Positions 50,596 through 57,984 of a stretch of 64,000 nucleotides of DNA are shown piece after piece (the stretch's first letter is position 1; the number at the start of each line of letters is the position of its first letter). The notes beneath the pieces are model-generated. The model searched no databases. It had not been told where the DNA came from and saw only the letters and a list, made by a program, of their open reading frames with translations. This stretch comes from DUUI01 sp964627845 (GTDB taxonomy: Bacteria; Bacillota_I; Bacilli_A; Erysipelotrichales; Erysipelotrichaceae), in NCBI GenBank assembly GCA_964627845.1, contig CAZVKL010000001.1, positions 1-64,000 of the forward strand, read 5' to 3'. Both the position numbers and the translations under genes were made by a program.

Positions 50596-50928
50596 ATGGA
50601 AAAGTTAAAACTAAATTTAGATGAAATTGAAAATAAGGTGTTCCCAGTCGATTTTAAAGGATACAGTTCTTATGAAGTCGACAGTTTTTTAGATGATGTT
50701 ATGTCAGATTATGACTCATATGAAAATGAAGTAAACCGTTTAAATGGTTTGGTCAAACATTATGAGAATATTATTTCTGAGCTTTCACAAGAAAATCAGC
50801 ATTTAAAAGCAAAGATTGCTTCGAATGAAGCAGCTTTAGGAACAACTCAACCATCAACATTAGATATTATTAGACGCGTTGCTCGTCTTGAAGAGATTGT
50901 ACTAAATAAAGATTATAATCAACAATAA
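50596..50928 (+). CDS. gpsB: Cell division protein GpsB (DivIVA family)
   Basis: Coiled-coil adaptor that links class A PBPs to the division site. The 110 residues have the DivIVA/GpsB lipid- and PBP-binding head (FPVDFKGYSSYEVDSFLDDV, residues 16-35) and a coiled coil (NEVNRLNGLVKHYENIISEL). ATG 50596 is chosen from the AGAGGCGA site; longer frames start within the promoter. It is next to ponA-recU and just before rnpB, the order known from Bacillus. Confidence 0.9.
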   Translation: MEKLKLNLDEIENKVFPVDFKGYSSYEVDSFLDDVMSDYDSYENEVNRLNGLVKHYENIISELSQENQHLKAKIASNEAALGTTQPSTLDIIRRVARLEEIVLNKDYNQQ

Positions 50929-51268
50929 AACTTGGTAATCGCTGCAAGCTTGCCTTGTAGAGGAAAGTCCATGCTCGCACCATCTGAGATGATGGTAGTG
51001 ATTGTGCTTAACGAAAAAATAAGTTAAGGCATCTAAGGATGACGGCGACCCCTTAACCTAAGGTGATTCACTATGGTTAAGGACGTAAAGTGCCACAGAG
51101 ACGTAGTTATATAGAAATATATAAGTGGAACGGGTAAACCCCACAAGCGAGAAACCCAAAATTGGTAGGGGAATTTTTCCAAGTTAATTCAAATAAGGAA
51201 AAAACACGTTGTGTAGATAAATGATTACCCCTTTGTAAAAAGGACAGAACATGGCTTATAAGTTTTTT
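50929..51268 (+). ncRNA. rnpB: RNase P RNA, Bacillus (class B) type
   Basis: The catalytic RNA that matures tRNA 5' ends. Visible signatures are GAGGAAAGTCC (about 50959), the conserved core CCACAGAGACG (about 51093), GTGGAACGGGTAAACCCCAC then AAGCGAGAAACCCAAA (about 51126-51163), and GACAGAACATGGCTTAT (about 51243) near the 3' end. AACTT at the 5' end pairs with AAGTT at the 3' end, followed by a T run. The 340-base length is at the lower edge of the Bacillus type. Ends are accurate to a few bases. Confidence 0.95.
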
Positions 51269-51296
51269 GTTAATTATATATAGTTAGAGGTGACCC

Positions 51297-52205
51297 ATGA
51301 AAACAATCGGTGAAATACTAAAACAAAGGCGTCTCGAACTTGGTTATAGTATAGAAGATATTCATGACAAAACGAAACTCTCACCAGTCCACATCAAAGC
51401 GATTGAAGATGGCGATTTGGACTATTTTCGTCATGATTTGTCATATTTAAAATTCTTCGTTCAGTATTATTGTCAAGCCGTCTATCTTGATTTTGATGAA
51501 ATAAAAGATGACTACGAAAAAGTGCTCAATAATTATTATGAGACACAAGCCATCAAAAAAATTGAATCAACTCAAGCTTCCAATGAAAATATTCAAAGAC
51601 GTATAAAGAATCAACAATCAAATTATAAAGAAGCAAAAGGTGCTCGATCAATTCAGTTTCAAAAAGTAGAAAATCAAACGGTCTTTATGTTTATTATTAT
51701 TGCGATATTAGTCGCACTACTACTGTTTGGTTTCTTTAAACTGGTATTACCACGCTTGACATCAGAACCAAACCAACCTGATGTCGTCGATATTGAAACA
51801 CCAGAAGGTGAACCAGAACCTGAGCCAGAAGTCGTCGTTGAACCTCAACCAGAACCTGAGCCAGAACCAGAACCAGTAGAACCGATCACATCGACTATGA
51901 CGGATGCATCAAACTATCAAATTAGTAATGTGACCAATGAAAGTCAATTTATTATTCGATTTACTGGTGATACATGGATTCAAGCCTATATTAATGGAAC
52001 CGCTGTCGCAGATCCTGCTACAGGTGTCTATGGCGCAGGTCAAGAAATAGTTATTCCTTTAGATGGAACAATTCAGACAGTTTCATTTGAGTTTGGTAAC
52101 TTAGTCGGTTCAACTTTCTTTGTTGATGAAACAGCCATTGAACTTGATCCAATTACTTTAGGATCAGCTCCAATTCTGGTAAACTTCCATATTGAAGGTG
52201 AATAG
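51297..52205 (+). CDS. rodZ: RodZ-like HTH membrane protein
   Basis: A 302-residue cell-shape protein. The N-terminal helix-turn-helix of the RodZ type (IGEILKQRRLELGYSIEDIH, residues 3-22) is expected to bind MreB. A linker follows, then a membrane helix (about 131-151), a Pro/Glu-rich stalk (EPEPEPEVVVEPQPEPEPEP near 175) and an extracellular domain with a beta pattern (RodZ C-terminal DUF4115-like). GAGGTGA precedes the start. Position before pgsA matches ymfM of Bacillus. Confidence 0.9.
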   Translation: MKTIGEILKQRRLELGYSIEDIHDKTKLSPVHIKAIEDGDLDYFRHDLSYLKFFVQYYCQAVYLDFDEIKDDYEKVLNNYYETQAIKKIESTQASNENIQRRIKNQQSNYKEAKGARSIQFQKVENQTVFMFIIIAILVALLLFGFFKLVLPRLTSEPNQPDVVDIETPEGEPEPEPEVVVEPQPEPEPEPEPVEPITSTMTDASNYQISNVTNESQFIIRFTGDTWIQAYINGTAVADPATGVYGAGQEIVIPLDGTIQTVSFEFGNLVGSTFFVDETAIELDPITLGSAPILVNFHIEGE

Positions 52206-52784
52206 ATGAACTTACCAAATAAATTAACGACGCTAAGAATAATCCTTATCCCGATTATTCTTCTCTTATTTTTTAACCCGCTATTTAATTCAACAATGAG
52301 TTTTTTCGATGTCCAGTTCACACTGAATGAACTGGTCATCTTATTCTTATTCTGTGTGGCATCGATTACGGATTTACTCGATGGTCAAATTGCTCGTAAA
52401 CACAATTTAATCACCACTTTTGGTAAATTCATGGATCCTATTGCGGATAAACTGTTAGTCAATACAATGTTTTATCTCTTTACAGTCTCAAACCAAATTC
52501 ATCCAATCTTTTTTTTATTGATGTTTTTTAGGGATATCATTGTCGATGGTATAAGAATGTTAGCAGCCAGCAAAGGAACGGTGATTGCTGCAGGTAATCT
52601 TGGGAAGTTAAAAACGGTCCTTCAAATGTTTGCGATAATCATGCTTGCACTTAAGAATATTGGCTTTAGCCAACTAAACATTCCGATGGATATGATTTTG
52701 GTTGTTGGGGCAACCATTATCTCAGTCATCTCGGGAATTCAATATGTCTACAGTGCCAAAGAGTTAATTTTAGAATCAATTTAG
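52206..52784 (+). CDS. pgsA: CDP-diacylglycerol--glycerol-3-phosphate 3-phosphatidyltransferase
   Basis: Commits to phosphatidylglycerol synthesis. The 192-residue membrane protein contains the CDP-alcohol phosphotransferase motif D-x2-DG-x2-AR-x8-G-x3-D-x3-D (DLLDGQIARKHNLITTFGKF followed by MDPIADK, residues about 57-83). About six hydrophobic stretches follow. The ATG comes one base after the rodZ stop. The cinA gene found between pgsA and recA in Bacillus is missing here. Confidence 0.95.
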   Translation: MNLPNKLTTLRIILIPIILLLFFNPLFNSTMSFFDVQFTLNELVILFLFCVASITDLLDGQIARKHNLITTFGKFMDPIADKLLVNTMFYLFTVSNQIHPIFFLLMFFRDIIVDGIRMLAASKGTVIAAGNLGKLKTVLQMFAIIMLALKNIGFSQLNIPMDMILVVGATIISVISGIQYVYSAKELILESI

Positions 52785-52800
52785 TAGAAAGTAGGACACA

Positions 52801-53802
52801 ATGAGCGAAAAGAAAAATGATCAATTATTAGATGATGCTCTAAAACAAATACAAAAACAATTCGGTAAAGGATCCATCATGCGATTAGGAGACCGAGCTG
52901 CAGTCGATATCGATGCGATTTCATCTGGTTCCTTAGCCTTAGACTATGCTTTAGGTGTTAAAGGTTATCCTAAAGGAAGAATTATTGAAATCTTTGGTCC
53001 AGAATCGAGTGGTAAAACCACTTTAGCTTTACATGCGATTGCTGAAGCCCAAAAAATGGGTGGAAAAGCGGCCTTTATTGATGCAGAAAATGCGATCGAC
53101 CCTAATTATGCTAAGAACTTAGGCGTCAATATAGATGATTTGATTTTATCTCAACCAGATAGTGGGGAACAAGGACTTGAAATTACTGAAGTCCTCATTC
53201 GTTCAGGCGCAATTGATTTAGTCGTTGTTGACTCTGTTGCGGCATTAGTCCCTCAACAAGAACTTGATGGAGAAATGTCAGACCAACAAGTGGGTCTACA
53301 AGCAAGAATGATGTCAAAAGCAATGCGTAAATTAGCAGGCGTTATGAATCGCTCAAATACCACTGTTATTTTTATTAACCAACTTAGAGAAAAAGTAGGG
53401 ATTATGTTTGGTAATCCTGAAACGACACCGGGTGGCCGTGCTTTAAAATTCTATTCGTCAATTCGTTTGGATGTCCGTCGCTCAGAGTCAATCAAAAGAG
53501 GGACTGAAGTCGTTGGTAACAAAGTTAATGTTCGTGTTGTAAAAAATAAAGTAGCACCACCCTTTAAACTTGCCGTCTTAGAAATTGTTTATGGTGAGGG
53601 TATTTCAGCAACTGGTGAAGTTATTGATTTGGGTGCAGAGCATGAAATCATTGACAAAGCAGGTGCTTGGTATTCTTATAAAGGGGAGCGAATTGGTCAA
53701 GGTCGTGAAGCGGTTCGAACTTTCTTAAAAGACAATCCAGAGGTGTTTGAAGACATCAAAGCTCAGTTAAGAGAAAGACTCTTTGTTCATCCTGAAAATT
53801 AA
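52801..53802 (+). CDS. recA: Recombinase RecA
   Basis: Strand-exchange and SOS co-protease, 333 residues. Walker A GPESSGKTT is near residue 66, Walker B DLVVVDSVAAL near 143, and the DNA-binding loop 2 segment INQLREKVGIMFGNPETTPG near 196. The usual N-terminus (DALKQIQKQFGKGSIMRLGD) is present. The C-terminal acidic tail is short. No LexA-type box was recognised upstream; it is probably co-transcribed with pgsA. Confidence 0.98.
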   Translation: MSEKKNDQLLDDALKQIQKQFGKGSIMRLGDRAAVDIDAISSGSLALDYALGVKGYPKGRIIEIFGPESSGKTTLALHAIAEAQKMGGKAAFIDAENAIDPNYAKNLGVNIDDLILSQPDSGEQGLEITEVLIRSGAIDLVVVDSVAALVPQQELDGEMSDQQVGLQARMMSKAMRKLAGVMNRSNTTVIFINQLREKVGIMFGNPETTPGGRALKFYSSIRLDVRRSESIKRGTEVVGNKVNVRVVKNKVAPPFKLAVLEIVYGEGISATGEVIDLGAEHEIIDKAGAWYSYKGERIGQGREAVRTFLKDNPEVFEDIKAQLRERLFVHPEN

Positions 53803-53811
53803 GTCAGTTAC

Positions 53812-53840
53812 TTGTACAATGCAGACAAATAATCTATAAT
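53812..53840 (+). promoter_or_regulatory. Promoter of rny
   Basis: TTGTAC (53812-53817) and TATAAT (53835-53840) are spaced by 17 bases. The expected start point is 53847, the first base of the adjacent hairpin. Confidence 0.75.
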
Positions 53841-53846
53841 TATCCT

Positions 53847-53873
53847 AGAATGTTTATCATAACATTCTTTTTT
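53847..53873 (+). terminator. Hairpin with T run: recA terminator, or 5' cap hairpin of rny mRNA
   Basis: AGAATGTT and AACATTCT form a perfect 8-base stem with loop TATCAT, followed by five T. For the recA transcript it is an intrinsic terminator. For the rny promoter it begins at the predicted +1, so it would be the very 5' end of that mRNA. Confidence 0.75.
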
Positions 53874-53895
53874 ATTATATTAATAGGAGGATATT

Positions 53896-55449
53896 ATGCC
53901 AGAAGCATATATGCCCATCCTAGTTGGATTTATTGGTATTATACTTGGAATTGTCTTATCGATGGTTCTTAATCACTTCAATTTATTAAAAGCTCGTAAA
54001 GAAGCTGACGAAGTGATAGAGAGATCAAAACAGCAAGCGGATTCAATTGTCCGTGAAGCACAACTTGAGGGAAAAACTCAAGTTTACGAGTTAAAATTAC
54101 AAGCTGAAAAAGAAAACAAAGAGAGAAAATCAGAATTAAGTCATATTGAATCTCGTCTTGATCGTCGTGAAAATCAACTAATTTCGCGCGAGAAAGCTTT
54201 TTTAAGTAGTGAAAAGAACTTAGAAGATAGAACAAAACAATTAAATACAAAATATTCTCAATTAGAAAAGATGGAAGAGGATCTACAACAACGCATTGAT
54301 TCTCAAATTATCGAACTACAACGTATTTCAAACTTAACAATCGATGAAGCAAAAGAACAGATTCTTCAGAAAGTTGAAATGAAAATGGATAATGAAATCG
54401 CAAATCTTATCCGAGATCGTGAAGATGAAGCAAATCGTATGGCTGAAATTAAAGCCAAAGACATTCTTTCTCAAGCCATTGATCGTTTCTCTCAAGATGA
54501 AGTCAATGAAAGAACAGTTTCAGTCATTCAACTTCCAAATGAAGACATGAAAGGACGGATTATTGGTCGAGAAGGTCGTAACATTCGCGCCATCGAAGCC
54601 GCAACAGGTGTTGATTTAATTATTGATGATACGCCAGAAGTGATCCAAATTTCATGTTTCAATCCAATTCGACGTGAAATTGCTCGACAAGCATTAGAAA
54701 TCTTAATAAAAGATGGTCGTATTCAACCAGGACGTATTGAAGAAGTGGTTAATAAAGTCTCTAAAGAAGTTGATGCATCAATTCAGAAAGCCGGAGAAGA
54801 AGCCACCTTTAAACTTGGCATCCATCGTATTGATAAGGAACTTGTTAAACATATTGGACGTCTCAAATACAGAACGTCTTATGGTCAAAATGCGTTACAA
54901 CATAGTTTAGAAGTGGCACATATGGCAGGAATGATGGCAGCCGAGTTAGGTTTAAATCAGAACATGGCTAAACGAGCTGGATTACTCCATGATATTGGTA
55001 AAGCATTGGATTTTGAAATTGAAGGAACCCATGTGGAACTTGGCGCAAAACTTGCTAAACGATATGGAGAGAATCAAATCGTGATTAACGCGATTGAAAG
55101 TCACCATGGTGATTCACCTAAAGAACATCTGATTTCAAATCTTGTGTCTGCTGCGGATACATTATCTGCCGCAAGACCAGGCGCTCGTATTGAAAGTTAT
55201 GAAAACTACATTCAACGATTAGAACAATTAGAAAATATTTCAAACCGATTTGAAGGTGTTGAACAAACCTACGCCATTCAAGCTGGTCGTGAAGTTCGTG
55301 TCATGGTTGTTCCAGATAAAATCTCAGATGCACAAGCAACACTATTGGCTCGTCAAATCAGAGATACCATTGAAGAAGAAATGACCTATCCTGGACATAT
55401 TAAAGTGACGGTCGTCAGAGAAGTTAGAAAACAAGAGATTGCTAAATAA
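53896..55449 (+). CDS. rny: Ribonuclease Y
   Basis: The membrane-bound endonuclease that starts mRNA decay. The 517 residues contain an N-terminal membrane helix (about 6-27), a long coiled coil (about 30-190), a KH domain (MKGRIIGREGRNIRAIEAAT near 218) and an HD domain (YGQNALQHSLEVAHMAGMMA; LLHDIGKALD near 364, with the metal His-Asp pair). The start has AGGAGGAT. It overlaps ymdB through TAATG, the Bacillus arrangement. Confidence 0.97.
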   Translation: MPEAYMPILVGFIGIILGIVLSMVLNHFNLLKARKEADEVIERSKQQADSIVREAQLEGKTQVYELKLQAEKENKERKSELSHIESRLDRRENQLISREKAFLSSEKNLEDRTKQLNTKYSQLEKMEEDLQQRIDSQIIELQRISNLTIDEAKEQILQKVEMKMDNEIANLIRDREDEANRMAEIKAKDILSQAIDRFSQDEVNERTVSVIQLPNEDMKGRIIGREGRNIRAIEAATGVDLIIDDTPEVIQISCFNPIRREIARQALEILIKDGRIQPGRIEEVVNKVSKEVDASIQKAGEEATFKLGIHRIDKELVKHIGRLKYRTSYGQNALQHSLEVAHMAGMMAAELGLNQNMAKRAGLLHDIGKALDFEIEGTHVELGAKLAKRYGENQIVINAIESHHGDSPKEHLISNLVSAADTLSAARPGARIESYENYIQRLEQLENISNRFEGVEQTYAIQAGREVRVMVVPDKISDAQATLLARQIRDTIEEEMTYPGHIKVTVVREVRKQEIAK

Positions 55450-56207
55450 TGAAATTGTGTTTTGTTGGCGATATTGTTGGTAAAGCAGGTCGTCAAAAAT
55501 TAAGAGAAGTATTACCTCAACTAAAACAAGTGTATCAATTTGATACACTTGTTATTAATGGGGAGAACGCGGCTCATGGAAAAGGCATTACACCCAAAAT
55601 CTATCAAGAATTTATTCGCTTAGGCGTTGATGCGATCACCTTAGGTAATCACTCGTTTTCAAAGAAAATTATTTTGGATGAAATTGATGCGTGTGACAGA
55701 TTAATTAGACCTAAGAACATGATTCCAACTGACATCGGTAAAAGTCATTTAATCCTAAAAACGAAAGAGGGGACATTGGCGATTCACTCCATTATGGGTG
55801 AAGTTTTTATGAATAATGTCAGTCAAAATCCAATCGACGCGTTTAAAGAGAGTTTAGAAGCTGTTAAGGCGGACATGCATCTAGTGGATTTACATGCTGA
55901 AGCAACAGCTGAAAAACAAACATTCTTACATGTATTTAAAGATGATTGTGTCGCAATCTTAGGGACACATACCCATGTACAAACAGCGGATGAAATGATT
56001 TTAGATGGTTGTGCCTATATATCAGATGTGGGTATGACAGGTGTTACCCATTCTATCTTAGGAAGGGACGTCCAAGAAGTATTACTGAACATGACGGGTG
56101 AGAAAACCCATTATAAGGTTGCCTCAGGATCAGCACATTTGAGCGCGGTGATTATTACAATTGAGAATAATCGAGCTGTGAATATACATCGTGTGAAAAT
56201 AATGTAA
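55449..56207 (+). CDS. ymdB: YmdB-family metallophosphoesterase
   Basis: A 252-residue calcineurin-like phosphoesterase. Metal-binding motifs include FVGDIVGKAGRQKL (Asp8), NGENAAHGKG (Asn/Glu near 37), TLGNHSF (Asn-His near 67), LHAEATAEK and GTHTHVQTADE near 175-185. YmdB in Bacillus hydrolyses 2',3'-cyclic nucleotides and influences biofilm/motility choice and colony development. Translation is coupled to rny. Confidence 0.93.
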   Translation: MKLCFVGDIVGKAGRQKLREVLPQLKQVYQFDTLVINGENAAHGKGITPKIYQEFIRLGVDAITLGNHSFSKKIILDEIDACDRLIRPKNMIPTDIGKSHLILKTKEGTLAIHSIMGEVFMNNVSQNPIDAFKESLEAVKADMHLVDLHAEATAEKQTFLHVFKDDCVAILGTHTHVQTADEMILDGCAYISDVGMTGVTHSILGRDVQEVLLNMTGEKTHYKVASGSAHLSAVIITIENNRAVNIHRVKIM

Positions 56208-56215
56208 AAAGGGTC

Positions 56216-56244
56216 TTGATTCTAAAAAGTTATACTGGTATAAT
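56216..56244 (+). promoter_or_regulatory. Promoter of the ferredoxin gene
   Basis: TTGATT (56216-56221) and TATAAT (56239-56244) are spaced by 17 bases and the -10 is extended (TGG before TATAAT). Confidence 0.8.
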
Positions 56245-56270
56245 TTTATTCGACAAGGAGGATGATGACC

Positions 56271-56447
56271 ATGCCAGTAAGAGTAGATCAAGAAACCTGC
56301 ATTGGTTGTGAAGCATGTGTTCATGTTTGTCCAACAAATGCATTATTCATGAATGACGACGGGAAAGCAGAATGTCAAGAAGATCTTTGCATTGACTGTG
56401 GAGCTTGTATCCCAACATGTCCTGTCGGGGCAATTGAAGCAATTTAA
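56271..56447 (+). CDS. 2[4Fe-4S] ferredoxin
   Basis: A 58-residue bacterial-type ferredoxin carrying electrons at low potential. Two C-x2-C-x2-C-x3-CP clusters are complete: CIGCEACVHVCP and CIDCGACIPTCP. ATG 56271 is chosen because AAGGAGG ends at 56261; the ATGs at 56262 and 56265 are too close to it. It has its own promoter and terminator, so it is a single-gene unit placed between ymdB and miaB. Redox partners are not in the window. Confidence 0.95.
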   Translation: MPVRVDQETCIGCEACVHVCPTNALFMNDDGKAECQEDLCIDCGACIPTCPVGAIEAI

Positions 56448-56468
56448 AGTTTAAAAGAACCTAAAATG

Positions 56469-56489
56469 CCAGGGCAACCTGGTTTTTTT
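56469..56489 (+). terminator. Terminator after the ferredoxin gene
   Basis: CCAGG and CCTGG pair around GCAA and are followed by seven T. Outer AATGCC/GGCATT pairing is also possible. Confidence 0.75.
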
Positions 56490-56506
56490 AGGCATTGGAG
56501 ATAAAA

Positions 56507-57937
56507 ATGAGAAATGATTGGATATTACCAAATTTAGAAGATGCTCGAAAAAGAAAAGATAATGTTCACATCTTATATGATAATTTTAATTTAAGTCCAG
56601 AACAAGAAACATTGGGTCATAATAAAAAATATTTAATTAAAACCTATGGTTGTCAAGCGAATGAACGTGATTCAGAAACATTAGCAGGAATTCTTGAAGC
56701 AATGGGATATACCTTAACGCAAGAGACAGAAGAAGCGGATGTTATTTTGTTAAACACGTGTTCCATTAGAGAGAACGCCAATAACAAAGTCTTTGGTGAA
56801 ATTGGGTCTCTTAAACATATCAAAACGAGTAATCCTGATGTCATAATTGGTGTATGTGGCTGTATGACTCAAGAAGAAGTGATAGTGAATAAAATTTTAA
56901 AAACATATCCCCAAGTTGACTTAATTTTTGGGACTCATAATCTACATCGTTTACCAGATCTTTTGTATCATGCTCATTTTTCTAAAGAGCGAACCGTTGA
57001 AGTTTTTTCAAAAGAAGGCGATATTATTGAAAATTTACCCGCGCAACGATTCAATAAGATCAAAGCATGGGTCAATATTATGTATGGCTGTGATAAATTT
57101 TGTACCTATTGCATCGTACCATTTACCAGAGGTAAAGAACGCTCTCGTTTAGTGGATGATATTGTTGAAGAAGTGAATGAGTTAAAACAACATGGTTATA
57201 AAGAAGTCACGTTGTTAGGTCAAAATGTCAATGCTTATGGTAAAGATCTAAAAATCGAGGATGGTTTTGCTTATTTATTAGAACAAGTTGCTTTAACGGG
57301 AATAGAACGGATTCGTTTTACGACATCACATCCTTGGAATTTTACGGATAAAATGATTGATACAATCGCAAAATATGATAACATCATGCCCTATATTCAT
57401 TTACCACTTCAAAGTGGAAATGACGATGTATTGAGAAAAATGGGACGTCGTTATTCAGTAAAATCTTATCTTGAAGTGTTTGACAAGATTAAAGCAACAA
57501 TTCCAAGAGTGTCTGTTTCAACCGATATTATTGTAGGGTTCCCAAATGAAACCGATGAACAATTCCAAGATACATTGGATGTGTTCAACTATTGTCAATA
57601 CGATAATGCCTACACATTCATTTTTAGTCCTCGAACAGGGACACCAGCAGCCCTCTTAGAAGACAGTATTGAGATGGACACAAAAAAGAAACGTTTAGCT
57701 GAATTAAATGTATTGGTTAAAAAATATTCGTTACAAAACAATCAACAATATCTCAATGAAGTTGTTGATGTATTAGTGGAAGGTCCCTCTAAAAAGGATC
57801 CAACTATTTTTACAGGCTATTCACCCCAACAAAAGTTAGTGAACTTCAGTGCTAAGCAGGCTGAAGTAGGAAGTATTGTTAAAGTGAAGATAAATGAAGT
57901 TAAAACTTGGTTTTTAAAAGGGCAGTTAGTAGAATAA
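56507..57937 (+). CDS. miaB: tRNA-2-methylthio-N6-dimethylallyladenosine synthase
   Basis: A radical SAM methylthiotransferase acting on i6A37 of tRNA. The 476 residues contain the N-terminal UPF0004 domain (KTYGCQANERDSETLAGILE; the Cys residues near 51, 87 and 121 as cluster ligands), the radical SAM motif CDKFCTYCIVPFTRGKERSR (near 197) and a C-terminal TRAM domain. ATG 56507 follows GGAG at good spacing; an earlier in-frame TTG overlaps that site. The stop codon lies in the following terminator. Confidence 0.96.
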   Translation: MRNDWILPNLEDARKRKDNVHILYDNFNLSPEQETLGHNKKYLIKTYGCQANERDSETLAGILEAMGYTLTQETEEADVILLNTCSIRENANNKVFGEIGSLKHIKTSNPDVIIGVCGCMTQEEVIVNKILKTYPQVDLIFGTHNLHRLPDLLYHAHFSKERTVEVFSKEGDIIENLPAQRFNKIKAWVNIMYGCDKFCTYCIVPFTRGKERSRLVDDIVEEVNELKQHGYKEVTLLGQNVNAYGKDLKIEDGFAYLLEQVALTGIERIRFTTSHPWNFTDKMIDTIAKYDNIMPYIHLPLQSGNDDVLRKMGRRYSVKSYLEVFDKIKATIPRVSVSTDIIVGFPNETDEQFQDTLDVFNYCQYDNAYTFIFSPRTGTPAALLEDSIEMDTKKKRLAELNVLVKKYSLQNNQQYLNEVVDVLVEGPSKKDPTIFTGYSPQQKLVNFSAKQAEVGSIVKVKINEVKTWFLKGQLVE

Positions 57938-57947
57938 CTGCTTTTTT
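57922..57947 (+). terminator. Terminator overlapping the end of miaB
   Basis: GCAGTTA, within the last miaB codons, pairs with TAACTGC, whose first three bases are the miaB stop codon. Six T follow. Confidence 0.85.
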
Positions 57948-57984
57948 AGTGTATAATAATATAGTAAGTTTTGGAGGCAATATA

